From: Deinococcus sp. Arct2-2
Lineage (GTDB): Bacteria > Deinococcota > Deinococci > Deinococcales > Deinococcaceae
NCBI RefSeq assembly: GCF_004801315.1
Contig: NZ_SSNW01000059.1
Location: 1-36,450, forward strand
Length of the DNA stretch: 36,450 bases
Direction of reading: 5' to 3'
In this document: in pieces, positions 1 to 8,725 of the stretch
Layout: each line of letters begins with the position of its first letter
How positions within the stretch are numbered: the first letter of the stretch is position 1
The notes under the pieces: generated by a model
Seen by the model: only the letters and a program-made list of their open reading frames with translations
Told to the model about the DNA's origin: nothing
Databases searched by the model: none
Translations under genes and position numbers: made by a program

Positions 1-263
1 GCTGATCCCGCAAGCAGGCCCCTTGAAGCTCGTGGCTTAACCCGAACTCACGTTTGAACCGGTAATGCGTCCACGATCAGGCGCTCTGATCCTCCACAAG
101 CGGGCTGAATTACAGGAGCAGCTCGGCCAAAGGAGGGCCGCCCTCCAAGTCGGCGAGAGCCCCATTCAGGAGAGGCGGAGGGATCAGGAAAAGCAAGCGC
201 TGAGGCCCTTGCCTTTTTCATGTAGATCTTGCTGAGGCTTGCCTCACTTGCATTATCTCCCCG

Positions 264-758
264 ACCTACCCCAGCCAAGTCTGGCGAGTCGATCTGACCG
301 ACATTCGGGTCACACAGGGCTGCGTTTACCTGGCCTACGCCCTCGATAGCTTCACCCGAGAAATCGTGGGCTGGGCCGTGTCCAAATGCATTGACGCAGC
401 GCTGGCGTTGAGAGCGCTCAACAACGCCCCCCAGGCGTGTTGTCCAGCTCCAGGTCTCCTGCACCATTCTGACCAGGAGTCTCAATACGGGAGTCGTGTC
501 TACGTGGATCGGCTTCGGGAGGCCGGTCTGATGCCCAACATGTCCAGAGAGGGCAATCCCTACGACAACGCCCGGATGGCCAGTTTTTACACCACCCTGA
601 AAACGGAGGAAGCCGATCTACAGGACGATCGCGACTTCGACGACGTACAGCGCCACAGCACCGCCTTCATCGGTCAGCTGCACAACGAGGAACGGCTGCA
701 CTCGAGTCTGGGCTCTGTTCCACCAGCTGAGTTCGCCACCCAGTATCATGGCGCCTAG
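264..758 (+). pseudogene. IS3-type transposase (rve/DDE integrase core), 5'-truncated and catalytically damaged
   Basis: Only the C-terminal catalytic part of an IS3-family OrfB-like transposase remains. Homology begins near 264 (PTYPSQVWRVDLTDIR, holding the first catalytic Asp). It continues through the second Asp in the HHSDQESQYGS block and ends with NPYDNARMASFYTTLKTEE and an ERLHSSLGSVPPAEF tail, the usual end of the integrase core. The frame is open from 204 but has no start codon there and no recognisable N-terminal domain or OrfA upstream. In IS3 proteins the block after YDNA normally reads MESF, whose Glu is the third catalytic residue; here it is MASF (Ala, near 597), so the enzyme should be inactive even if expressed. 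I could not identify terminal inverted repeats. This is a decayed insertion-sequence remnant. Confidence 0.85.
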
Positions 759-1216
759 ACGCGACTTGCCTGCTGGCCCGGGACTTTGGGTTCACTCCAG
801 TTCTGGGAGGACACGGTCAGCAGGAAGTCTGATTCTGTCGCAAAGCCAACTTCTCTTAACCCCCCGACCGGTCGGTGAAGCGTCCGAGCCCAGGGGCCAG
901 GCGGCCGAGCGATGGCCCAAAAGGGCAACGTTTCGCTGATGACTCGCCTGTTCAACCCGCGGTCACGGCCCCTTGCTCTAAGAGCTGAGCGAGTTTGAAC
1001 AGTGAGGTCGCGCTCGGTCTCCGCTCCTCCTGACCCAGCTGCGTTCTGTGATGGTCAGCGGCGAGCAACTCGGAGGATCTAAGGGCGCAGGCGCATCACC
1101 CAGACCGGCGCAGACACGATATCTGCCGCACGGGTCGGAGCAGAGGCGCCAGGAGAAGGAGTCCAGGATAGCGTGGGGCTCCGCGCAGCAGCAGCACGGT
1201 TGATCCCGACCCTGAA
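759..1216. other. Intergenic stretch without a recognised gene
   Basis: This 458-bp gap lies between the transposase remnant and the 3' end of the leftward repeat-protein gene. Short open frames exist on both strands, but they lack a convincing SD and resemble nothing I know. The only clear structure is a perfect 12-bp palindrome, CCGACCGGTCGG, at 864-875. The stretch may contain the outer end of the degraded insertion sequence. Confidence 0.5.
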
Positions 1217-4200
1217 TCAGCCCTGCGCCTCCGCTGCGCCCCCTTGCACTTCCGCCGCGGGCAGGGTGAACTGGGCAGCGCTCGCCACCAACACCGCTGC
1301 GTCGGCCCGGTAAGTCCGCAACCGCTCCAGCCGCTGTGGCGTCCACGCGCCCGGAGCCTGCGCCGCCACGGTCAGCGCGGCCAGGGCAATGCGGCGGGTT
1401 TCGGGGGGGCCACCTGCCAAGAGTTCTTCCAACACGTGAATCTGTGAAAGATCAGTGCGTGCCCCTGCGCCCAGCACAGCATTCACGGCGTCCATCAGAA
1501 CTTCCGGGTGAAGCTGATCCGCCTCAGCCCAGCGGAGCAGGCGTGCGGCCAGGTCGGGCCAACCCAGCGTGGCGACGGCCAGCCGCACTTGCAGGTGGAG
1601 CGTGAGGGGATCGGCAGCCAAAGCGTCCAGTACGGCTCTCACGATGGACGCGGCCTTGTGCGGGGCGGCGCTGGCGGCCCCTTGCAACGCAACGGTGGCC
1701 TGCACCAGGGCGCGGCGCTGGGGCAGCAGGGCTGAAAACGCGGCGGCCAGCGCGGGCGCGTCCCGGCCCGAGTAGGAGGCGAAGACCACGCGGGCCGCCG
1801 CCTGCGCTTCCTCCGCGTGCGGTGAGGCCATCGCGCCCAGCAACACGCCTAAAATCTGGCGTTCGGGGTCGGTCACGGCGGCGTGAAAGCGCAAGGTTTC
1901 GAGCCGCACCACGGGGTCAGCATGAACGAGCAGCGCCGACAACAGGGCCAGATACTGCGGCCTGTAGGCGGCGGTGACCTGTTGCGCGGGCAGCCGCACC
2001 AGGCCGCTCGACAGGCCCGCGTCGCCGGACTGGGCCGCCGAGAGCAGCAGCGGCCACGTTTCCGGGCGGTTGAGGTGGTTCCACAGGCCCCGCAGCAGCG
2101 CCACCCGTGCGTCCCGGTGCAGATCGTCACGGCCAAAATTCAACAAGGCTTGGTAGGCGGCCTCGCCGGGCAAGTCTCCGATCAGGCGCAGCACTTCCTT
2201 GACCACCGTGACCCGCTCACGCGGCACCTGCCCCAGCAGCTTCAGGGCTTCGGTGGGCGGCACATCCAGCAGCGGGCGGCGCAGGGTGTAGATGGCGATG
2301 CGGGCGCGGTCATCCTCCAACATGTCCAGCAGTGCAGGCAATCCGCGTGCCGCGTCTAAGCGGCCCAGCATCCGCACGGCGGTATCCCGCAGGGCCAGTA
2401 CAGAGTTCTCAAGGGTAGCCAGTTCGGTCAGGCGGCGCAGCGGCAGGTCTTCGGCGGGACGGGGCAAACCGGTCAGGCGGGACAGCAGCGAGGCGCGGGC
2501 CGGGGGGCGCACCGGAGACGGCAGCGCGGCCAGTTGGTGCAGGGCCCGGATCACGCCGGGAAAATCGCGGCCTGTGTCCTGAGACACTTCGGTCAGGGTC
2601 TGGGCAAACAACTGCTGCTGCGTGACTGTCCAGCGGTAAGAACCCGCCGACAGCGGCAGCACGAAGCGCGTTTTTCCGGTGCTGAAGCGCCCCCGGGAGG
2701 CTTGCCGCCCCAACAAGGGCATCAGCAAATCCTGGCGGTGGCGGTGGACATGCCCGTAGACCAGCGGCTGCGTGCCCCAACTGGCGTCGCGGGCCAAGAG
2801 GTGCTGCACCAGCAGGGCAAAGCGTTCGCGGCTGTGTTCGGCCAACACGCCCAGTGCGCCCACCGAAGTCCACGTCTCTGCCGACTGCTGAACCAAGCGT
2901 TCAAGAATGTCTTGCAAGTCCGGCGACTGGCCCACGTACCGCCCGAAACTGCGAATGGCCCCCAGCAGTTGGCCTTCCCGTTCGCGCGTTTCCCAGCCGC
3001 GTAGTACAGGCAAGAGAGCCGCGATCAGCACCGCCGCGCTACCCGGCGTGAGCCGCCGTTCCAGGGAGCCGAAATTGACCTGACCCCGCGCCTGCACCAG
3101 CTGGCCCAGCCACGCTGCGCCCCAACCCGGCTGGAACGGCAGCAACCCCACCAGGAGCCGCTCTGCCGACTGCGCCGTGGAAAAGGAGAGGTCAGCGGCG
3201 TTGAGGGCGTCCTGAATGACCTGTCCCAGCGCGGCCAAGCTGCCCGCCTGCCACAGTCCGGGCGGCAGATCGGCCAGCGCCCACAGCATCCGGCCACGTA
3301 CCGGGTCTTGCTCGTTGCGCCGGGCCGTGACCAGTTGCAGGGCCTCCGCCTGCCGCCCCCGCTCGTAGCGCAGTGCAGACAGCAGGCTGGCGATGGCCTG
3401 ACCGCGCAACTCGGCGTCGGGATGCCGCAGCGCGTTGTCCACAGCGGCGTGGGCTTCGTCCCACGGCAGTAGGCCAGCGTAGGGGAGGCGTTGGAGGGGC
3501 CGAGTCTGCAGGGCGGGCAGGGCCAGGTGACGCCGTGCCTCTGATTCACGCAAATCGGAGGGCAGGCGGGTGGCCAATTCCAGCGGAACGACGCCCTGCG
3601 GCGAGGTGAACGCGGCCAGAAAAGCTGGAGCCAACGCATGTCGGCGCTGAGGACGCAGGCGGCCAAACGCCCCTTCTGCCCCCGGAAAATTGGAGCGGCG
3701 CTGAAGCAACAGGCGCTCAATCTGCTCGTTGGACAGGCGGCGCAGCGCGGGAGTGAGGTCGAGGTAGACCGGATCAGGTGAACCCAGCAGCAGGGACGCC
3801 ACTTGCTCAGGCGCGGGGCGCACCAGTGACCATAGATTGAGCTGGCTCAGCGGAGCCGTGCGCCCGAGTTCCTGAGTCAACGCCAGCGCGAGGCCGCGTT
3901 CCTGCTCCATCAACTCTGCGCGGACTGCCGTAGCCTGCGAGATGAGACGGGAATCAAGTTCAGTGGCCGCGTTGGCCCGCCGCAGCACTTCTTCCCCCAC
4001 CAGCCGGGGAAAACGGCGGGCCAGACGTTGCCAATCCCGTCCGTTGCCCTCATCCAGCGCGGCCAACAGCAGTGTTCGGGCCAGTTCGGGGCCAGCATAG
4101 GGCAGGAGCGCCCAGACTTCGCTCCGGCGGCCCGCAGACAGCAACTGCTCTATCCAAGCGTCTACAGGAGTTGCGGGGCGGCCCGCCATCTTCCAGCGCC

Positions 4201-4528
4201 TGACCAGCGCGACATGCCGGGATGTGGGCAGGGCGTCCAGCAGGCCGAAAAACTGTTTTTCACTGCACAGCAGCGCCACCAGACGGAGCGCCGGGCCAGC
4301 CACGTGCCCGGATGGATCGAGGGCCGCCCGGTAGGCCTGCTCGGCGTCCCGGCTTCCATGACAGGCCCACAGCGCCAGACGGCGTTCGTACACGCTCCCG
4401 CTGCGGAGACCCTCCAGGACGGGTTCGCGCTGCGATTCCGGCAGGCGACCCAGTTCCACCATGCGTCCCATGCGGGCGCGGTGGGTCAAAGCTTCGAATT
4501 CAGCGAGCAGTGGGGCAGCAGCGGTCAT
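1217..4528 (-). CDS. Large HEAT/ARM-like helical-repeat protein, 1103 aa
   Basis: A 1103-residue, Leu/Ala/Arg-rich protein made almost entirely of predicted amphipathic helices in tandem, in the style of HEAT/ARM repeats (for example the segments around residues 350-400, 690-790 and 890-960). It has no signal peptide, membrane segment, nucleotide-binding loop or obvious catalytic motif. Such solenoids usually act as cytoplasmic protein- or nucleic-acid-binding scaffolds; that role is family knowledge, not shown here. The ATG at 4528 is preceded on the minus strand by AGGAG with normal spacing, which supports the start. It lies 96 bp downstream of the TOPRIM gene on the same strand, so the two may be cotranscribed. 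The specific function is unknown. Confidence 0.75.
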   Translation of the reverse strand: MTAAAPLLAEFEALTHRARMGRMVELGRLPESQREPVLEGLRSGSVYERRLALWACHGSRDAEQAYRAALDPSGHVAGPALRLVALLCSEKQFFGLLDALPTSRHVALVRRWKMAGRPATPVDAWIEQLLSAGRRSEVWALLPYAGPELARTLLLAALDEGNGRDWQRLARRFPRLVGEEVLRRANAATELDSRLISQATAVRAELMEQERGLALALTQELGRTAPLSQLNLWSLVRPAPEQVASLLLGSPDPVYLDLTPALRRLSNEQIERLLLQRRSNFPGAEGAFGRLRPQRRHALAPAFLAAFTSPQGVVPLELATRLPSDLRESEARRHLALPALQTRPLQRLPYAGLLPWDEAHAAVDNALRHPDAELRGQAIASLLSALRYERGRQAEALQLVTARRNEQDPVRGRMLWALADLPPGLWQAGSLAALGQVIQDALNAADLSFSTAQSAERLLVGLLPFQPGWGAAWLGQLVQARGQVNFGSLERRLTPGSAAVLIAALLPVLRGWETREREGQLLGAIRSFGRYVGQSPDLQDILERLVQQSAETWTSVGALGVLAEHSRERFALLVQHLLARDASWGTQPLVYGHVHRHRQDLLMPLLGRQASRGRFSTGKTRFVLPLSAGSYRWTVTQQQLFAQTLTEVSQDTGRDFPGVIRALHQLAALPSPVRPPARASLLSRLTGLPRPAEDLPLRRLTELATLENSVLALRDTAVRMLGRLDAARGLPALLDMLEDDRARIAIYTLRRPLLDVPPTEALKLLGQVPRERVTVVKEVLRLIGDLPGEAAYQALLNFGRDDLHRDARVALLRGLWNHLNRPETWPLLLSAAQSGDAGLSSGLVRLPAQQVTAAYRPQYLALLSALLVHADPVVRLETLRFHAAVTDPERQILGVLLGAMASPHAEEAQAAARVVFASYSGRDAPALAAAFSALLPQRRALVQATVALQGAASAAPHKAASIVRAVLDALAADPLTLHLQVRLAVATLGWPDLAARLLRWAEADQLHPEVLMDAVNAVLGAGARTDLSQIHVLEELLAGGPPETRRIALAALTVAAQAPGAWTPQRLERLRTYRADAAVLVASAAQFTLPAAEVQGGAAEAQG

Positions 4529-4624
4529 GGTGTGGCTCCTGTGGAGGGGTGCAAGAGGAAAGGGTGGGATGAAATCGCCGCTCAGCTTGGCACGGCGGCT
4601 GCAAGGAGGGGCAATGCAGAGGGC

Positions 4625-5284
4625 TTAGAAAGCGGGCAGAAGTTGAAGCGTGCGTGCCCGCAACGCTTCCACACCGCACGCCTCGGCATACTCGCCTGCG
4701 TCCCAGTCGCCTAGGAGCGGTGCGGCACGCTGAATGTTCAGGCCCAATGCTTCAGCCTGCGCCTGCCACAGCAAAAACTGCTTGTTGGCCAGGCGCCCCG
4801 GATCGAGCGCGAATACCACTGGCAGCCCCAGGAACGCCAGCCACGCCCACGGCACCGGGCCGAAGGTGCTGCCGAGGCCGACGACGGCCCAGCGCTCATG
4901 CCGTGCATCCGTTCCAGACAGCGCCAGATGGGTCAGCATGGCGTTGAATTCGCCCTCCACACACAGCACGCCCCGGTACGTGGCCGCCGACACCTGGTCC
5001 GATCCCGGCGCGAACCACGGTGGATTGCCGTTGTCCTCTGGAATCTCCCGGTACTTGTGGCGGTCTGGGCGCAGCAGGCGGAGTTTCAGGCCAACCAACT
5101 GGCCTGCCGGGTTCCGCAGAGCGATTACGGCGTTCTCGTCTTTGTCCAGCCCCAGTTCCAATTGCCGCAGAGCGTCCGGCGTGAACCCGCGCCCGGCGAA
5201 CACCTCCGGCAGCACCGCCCGGCCCAGCAGCCGCGCTCTGGCTTCCAACAAGAGGGTTTCCAGGGTGGGCCGCTGCGCCGTCAT
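4625..5284 (-). CDS. Stand-alone TOPRIM-domain protein (primase-like), 219 aa
   Basis: The central and C-terminal parts look like a DnaG/phage-type TOPRIM fold. GVLCVEGEFNAM (residues 106-116) carries the conserved Glu (E110) after a beta strand, FALDPGR (158-164) gives the Asp-containing second motif, and GDWDAGEY (192-199) follows. The N-terminal 100 residues (AVIALRNPAGQLVGLKLRLL, then HKYRE) resemble the substrate-side region ahead of TOPRIM in phage and plasmid primase-like proteins. There is no zinc finger and no helicase domain, so it is not a full DnaG. A longer frame opens at 5341, but the ATG at 5284 is preferred: TAAGCT sits 7 nt before it and TTGGGG lies 17 bp further upstream. 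It diverges from the RNA ligase/HD-kinase operon. The exact activity (primase, nuclease or RNA processing) cannot be assigned. Confidence 0.7.
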   Translation of the reverse strand: MTAQRPTLETLLLEARARLLGRAVLPEVFAGRGFTPDALRQLELGLDKDENAVIALRNPAGQLVGLKLRLLRPDRHKYREIPEDNGNPPWFAPGSDQVSAATYRGVLCVEGEFNAMLTHLALSGTDARHERWAVVGLGSTFGPVPWAWLAFLGLPVVFALDPGRLANKQFLLWQAQAEALGLNIQRAAPLLGDWDAGEYAEACGVEALRARTLQLLPAF

Positions 5285-5291
5285 CGCACCG

Positions 5292-5320
5292 AGCTTAGCG
5301 GGCGCTGCCCCCCTCCCCAA
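5292..5320 (-). promoter_or_regulatory. Candidate leaderless promoter of the TOPRIM gene
   Basis: On the minus strand TTGGGG (5320-5315), a 17-bp spacer and TAAGCT (5297-5292) lie 7 nt before the ATG at 5284. There is no SD. This is the layout expected for a leaderless transcript starting at or next to the ATG. Both hexamers match the consensus only weakly. Confidence 0.35.
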
Positions 5321-5402
5321 TAGGTGATCTGGCTCAGCCAAGGTGCGCCATGCGGCGCTGCCCTCACGCTAAAAAACCCGCTAATCTGCGGCAAGATTCG
5401 CC

Positions 5403-6044
5403 ATGACCGACCGCCGAAAATACCCCCGCACGCCCCACCTGCCCTGGTCTCCGGGGGCGGGGCAAGACGACGCGGTCTGGACTCATGCCCAGAGGTTCGC
5501 GGGGCAGGAGGTGGTGGTGACCGAAAAGCTGGACGGCGAAAACACAACGTTGTACCGCATGGGGCTGCACGCCCGCTCGCTGGATTCCCGGCCCCACCCG
5601 TCGCGCGACTGGGTCAAGGGATTGCAAGGGCGCGTCGGTTACCTGATTCCGGAAGGCTGGCGCGTGTGCGGCGAGAACCTGTTTGCCCGGCATTCGCTGG
5701 CCTACGATCATCTGGAAAGCTACTTCTACCTGTTCAGTGTGTGGGATGAGAGCAATACCTGTTTGAATTGGGATGAGACTTTGGTGTGGGCGAAGGCGCT
5801 AGGTGTGCCGACGCCCCGGCAGCTGGCGCGGGGGTTATGGAACGAGGGCCAAATACGCGCCCTCGATATTGATCCGGATCAGACCGAAGGCTATGTGGTG
5901 CGAACCGTGCAGGGCTTCGCCTACGCCCAGTTTCAAGAACACGTCGCCAAATATGTCCGCCGGGGGCACGTGCAGACAGACACCCACTGGATGCATGGGG
6001 CCGTGACGCCCAACGGCCTCAGACAGGTGGAGCGCGAGCCATGA
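5403..6044 (+). CDS. RNA ligase-type ATP-dependent nucleotidyltransferase, 213 aa
   Basis: A compact covalent nucleotidyltransferase with the motifs of small RNA ligases. Motif I is EKLDGEN (residues 41-47, adenylated Lys42). GENLFARHSLAY (90-101) and FYLFSVWD (108-115) match motifs III/IIIa, EGYVVR (162-167) is motif IV and AKYVRRGH (182-189) is motif V. These enzymes seal 3'-OH/5'-phosphate ends through a ligase-AMP intermediate. At 213 aa it is essentially a bare catalytic domain without an OB-fold or C-terminal extension, typical of the small bacterial/phage RNA ligase family. No SD precedes the ATG; TAATCT at 5382-5387 could be a -10 giving a very short leader. Its TGA overlaps the next ATG (ATGA at 6041), so the two proteins are translationally coupled. 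I recall a comparable ligase/HD-kinase pairing in Deinococcus radiodurans (DRB0100/DRB0098 region); this is from memory. Confidence 0.88.
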   Translation: MTDRRKYPRTPHLPWSPGAGQDDAVWTHAQRFAGQEVVVTEKLDGENTTLYRMGLHARSLDSRPHPSRDWVKGLQGRVGYLIPEGWRVCGENLFARHSLAYDHLESYFYLFSVWDESNTCLNWDETLVWAKALGVPTPRQLARGLWNEGQIRALDIDPDQTEGYVVRTVQGFAYAQFQEHVAKYVRRGHVQTDTHWMHGAVTPNGLRQVEREP

Positions 6045-7303
6045 ACGCTTTCCTGAACAGCTTGAGGGGCAGTGGAACCCCGGATTTCCCGGCCTTCCAA
6101 CAGCATCTAGGCCACGTGTTGCCGCTGCTGGACAGCTTGCCTGCCACCGAGCAGGACCCGGAGTGGCATGCCGAGGGGGATGTGGCAACCCATACCGGAT
6201 TGGTGCTGAACGAAGCGTACAGCTTGGCTGAGCAGGAGGGACTCGCAGACGACCGGCGCCAAATCTTGATCCTCGCCGCCGCCCTGCACGACATCGGCAA
6301 AGGACTGACCACCCGCCGCGCCCCCGATGCAGCCGGACACGAGCGCGTGATCTCACCACGCCACGCCGACCGGGGCCGCTCGTATTTGGCTTACCGGTTG
6401 CCGGAGCTGGAGTTGCCTGCCGCCGTGCTGCACGGCGTCCTGGCGTTGGTGGGCCACCATCATGACCTGACCCGCACGCTTCAAACCGGCACGCTGGCCG
6501 CTTATCGCCGCCTGGCCCGTCAGGTCAATTTGCCGCTGCTGTCTCTGCTGGAGGTGGCCGACACCCGTGGGCGCGTCACGGCAGATCAGGCCGCGCGGCT
6601 CGACGATCTGGAGTATTTCCGGCTGCAAGCGCAGGACTACGGCGTGTGGGACACCGAGCCTTACGGCGAATGGCAAGCGGAGATCAGCAGCACGCTGGCT
6701 GGATTTTCTCCTGACTTCCTCGACTTGACGGTGCAAGGCGGCATCCTCGATCACGAAGCAGGTCTCATTCAGGTGCCGCAGGAAGCGGTGTCGCGCTCCT
6801 ATGCCGCCCGCGCCGGATTTCCGCAACTGGTCGTGACCTGCGGCCCCAGTGGTTCGGGGAAGAGCAGTTGGATTGCCGAGCGGTTGCCGGATCATCAGGT
6901 AGTTTCACTGGACGCCATCCGCGACGAACTGGCGGGCAAGCGGGCCGATCAATCGCTGAACGGGCAGGTGCTGCAAGCGGCCAAAGAGCGGCTGCGGGTG
7001 GAACTGCGCCGGAAGGGGAAAGTGGTGTGGGACGCCACCAACACCCGCCGCGATTTCAGGCGTGTGCCGCTGGGGTTGGGCCTCGATTACGGCGCACTGA
7101 CCACGCTGGTGGTCTTTCAGCCGCCTGTCAGTACCGTGTTCGGGCGCAATCCGGCCCGCCAACATACGGTGCCCGCCTCGGTGCTGGCCCAGCAGATCGA
7201 AAACGCCGAGTTTCCGTATCTGCCCGAAGCCCACCGCACCCTCTGGCTGGACGAGTTTCACAAAGAGACGGGGCGTGCGGGATGGGCGGACGGAGGAGAA
7301 TAG
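6041..7303 (+). CDS. HD phosphohydrolase-polynucleotide kinase fusion (HD-Pnk), 420 aa
   Basis: Two domains of a nucleic-acid end-healing enzyme. Residues about 20-200 form an HD metal-dependent phosphohydrolase: His51 in the first helix, the HD pair at 83-84 (AALHDIGK), His139-141 (GHHHD) and Asp174 (EVADTRG). Residues about 262-415 form a P-loop kinase like T4 Pnk: CGPSGSGKSS (267-276), DAIRDEL (291-297, likely catalytic Asp) and WDATNTRRDFR (330-340). Characterised HD-Pnk proteins such as that of Runella remove 2',3'-cyclic or 3'-phosphates with the HD part and phosphorylate 5'-OH ends with the kinase part. The product is the 3'-OH/5'-P end that the upstream ligase can seal. Start ATG 6041 lies in the ATGA overlap with the ligase gene. 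The substrate (RNA or DNA) cannot be decided from sequence. Confidence 0.9.
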   Translation: MNAFLNSLRGSGTPDFPAFQQHLGHVLPLLDSLPATEQDPEWHAEGDVATHTGLVLNEAYSLAEQEGLADDRRQILILAAALHDIGKGLTTRRAPDAAGHERVISPRHADRGRSYLAYRLPELELPAAVLHGVLALVGHHHDLTRTLQTGTLAAYRRLARQVNLPLLSLLEVADTRGRVTADQAARLDDLEYFRLQAQDYGVWDTEPYGEWQAEISSTLAGFSPDFLDLTVQGGILDHEAGLIQVPQEAVSRSYAARAGFPQLVVTCGPSGSGKSSWIAERLPDHQVVSLDAIRDELAGKRADQSLNGQVLQAAKERLRVELRRKGKVVWDATNTRRDFRRVPLGLGLDYGALTTLVVFQPPVSTVFGRNPARQHTVPASVLAQQIENAEFPYLPEAHRTLWLDEFHKETGRAGWADGGE

Positions 7304-7624
7304 AGGTAAGCCGTTGCGGCCTCGACCCCATGACGTGGCCCCACAACTTGGACGATCTGAAGGAGGGAGGAAGGCATGCCCCCGGCTAGGATGTGTCAGG
7401 CGGAACGGCGAGCACATCTCTTTGTTCCTATGGCGCTCTGTACTGATCAGCTCAGCAGTCCCTATTCGGGAGCGTGAGCACTTGAAAAGTTGATCATGAC
7501 CGGGTCATCTTCATAAACCGCTCCATTCCCAGTGCAACGTACTTTCTTCGATACTCGCTTCGCTCGGTTCATCTCTAGATGAACTTCGACCTCCTGAGGT
7601 GACGGGTGTTCAAGGCGATCAGGC
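7304..7624. other. Convergent intergenic region with a short inverted repeat
   Basis: 321 bp between the rightward HD-Pnk gene and the leftward LysM peptidase gene, so both 3' ends point in. I see no gene. A perfect inverted repeat, GTTCATCT-CT-AGATGAAC, lies at 7567-7584, and a shorter one (ACCTC-CT-GAGGT) follows at about 7589-7600. Neither has a T-run on either strand, so they are weak candidates for a bidirectional terminator. Confidence 0.4.
7567..7584. repeat. 18-bp inverted repeat (8-2-8)
   Basis: GTTCATCTCTAGATGAAC is a perfect 8-bp inverted repeat around CT. As RNA it could form a 7-bp stem with a 4-nt loop. It lies in the convergent gap 3' of both flanking genes; its function is unknown. 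Confidence 0.5.
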
Positions 7625-8725
7625 TCACTGCGGCCACAGGCGGTTTATCCAGCTCGCGGGATCGGTGGCGGTGCCCCTCACCCGGAGTTCCAGATGAAGA
7701 TGCGGGCCGGTGCTCAGGCCGGTGCTGCCCACTTCACCGATTTTTTGTCCGCGCTGAACGCGCTCGCCCACCCCAACCAACATCTTGCGCTGATGAAAAT
7801 ACAGGCTGGACACCCCCGCCCCGTGATCGATGACCACCAAACCGCCGCGCACGGGGAACAGTTGAGCCAACACCACCGTCCCGTCATTCACCGCCGTCAC
7901 GGCAGTCCCTGCGGGGGCCGGGTAATCGATTCCGTAATGGTACTGAACGGGGCCGCCCGCGACATAGATTCGCGGTTGGCCGAAGGCGGTACTCTGCGCC
8001 CGCACATTCAGCGCGGCCTGAAAGGGCTTCGACCAAGCCTGAGGCGTGCGCCGAAGATAGGTCTGCTCCACCACGGCGTCCTCCGCTTGGCGGGCAGCCG
8101 GTTCCAACTTGCTGCTGAGAGCGGCGGGAAGATTCAGGCGTTGAAGGGGCTGTGAACGTGGAGTGATCTCGACCGTTCGCTGAAGCCGTTCTGCCCCTAC
8201 TCGAACCTCATAGACGAGCGGCGTGATTTTTCCCAACACGGCTCGGCCCAGCACCAGAAACTCGTTTCCGAACGCGACTGGCTGCAGCGCCTCGCCGGGA
8301 AGCTGAACCTTTTCGCCGACTTCACTCAGAAAGCGCACCGTTGCCTGCGCCGCACGTGGCCCACCCAGCCGCAGGACGAACGCATCCCCCATCCGCAGTG
8401 TGGCCGGCGACGCGACCGTGAGACCCACCAATTGCTCCGTCTGGGCCGCAACCGGGGGCTGAACCGGCCCTTCTCCGGGCAACTTCAGGGCTTGTCCGAC
8501 TTCGAGCACCGTACTGCTCAGGCCGTTGAGCCGCATCAATTCCGCCACGGTGATTCCCTGAGACCGGGCGAGACTGTACAGGGTATCGCCCGCCTTGACC
8601 GTATAGGCGCCGGCCCCACTGGTCAGCAGGGCGAGAATGACGAGACTGGCCTGTTGAAGCCGGATGAAGGGAGTGCGGCCTATCCGCGCAGTGGTCCGTG
8701 CGGAAGGCGTAGAGGCCTGAATCAT
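7625..8725 (-). CDS. LysM-M23 peptidoglycan endopeptidase, 366 aa
   Basis: A secreted cell-wall hydrolase. The N-terminal hydrophobic stretch (residues about 23-40, ending SGAGA) is a signal peptide or anchor after a basic, rather long N-region. It is followed by one LysM peptidoglycan-binding repeat (YTVKAGDTLYSLARS to QALKLPG, 41-84), a linker of about 175 residues and a C-terminal M23/LytM metallopeptidase domain. The zinc ligands are visible as HYGIDY (His263, Asp267) and GPHLHLE (His342, His344). M23 enzymes cut peptide cross-links in peptidoglycan. ATG 8725 has AGGAA at good spacing. It diverges from a paralogue at 8839 with the same layout; the C-terminal ends of both read NR-WPQ, so they come from a local inverted duplication. 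Confidence 0.92.
   Translation of the reverse strand: MIQASTPSARTTARIGRTPFIRLQQASLVILALLTSGAGAYTVKAGDTLYSLARSQGITVAELMRLNGLSSTVLEVGQALKLPGEGPVQPPVAAQTEQLVGLTVASPATLRMGDAFVLRLGGPRAAQATVRFLSEVGEKVQLPGEALQPVAFGNEFLVLGRAVLGKITPLVYEVRVGAERLQRTVEITPRSQPLQRLNLPAALSSKLEPAARQAEDAVVEQTYLRRTPQAWSKPFQAALNVRAQSTAFGQPRIYVAGGPVQYHYGIDYPAPAGTAVTAVNDGTVVLAQLFPVRGGLVVIDHGAGVSSLYFHQRKMLVGVGERVQRGQKIGEVGSTGLSTGPHLHLELRVRGTATDPASWINRLWPQ

Noticed and set aside
5285..5402. Radiation/desiccation response palindrome upstream of the repair genes
   Set aside because: No match to a TTATGT-N-ACATAA-like 17-mer was found in this gap.
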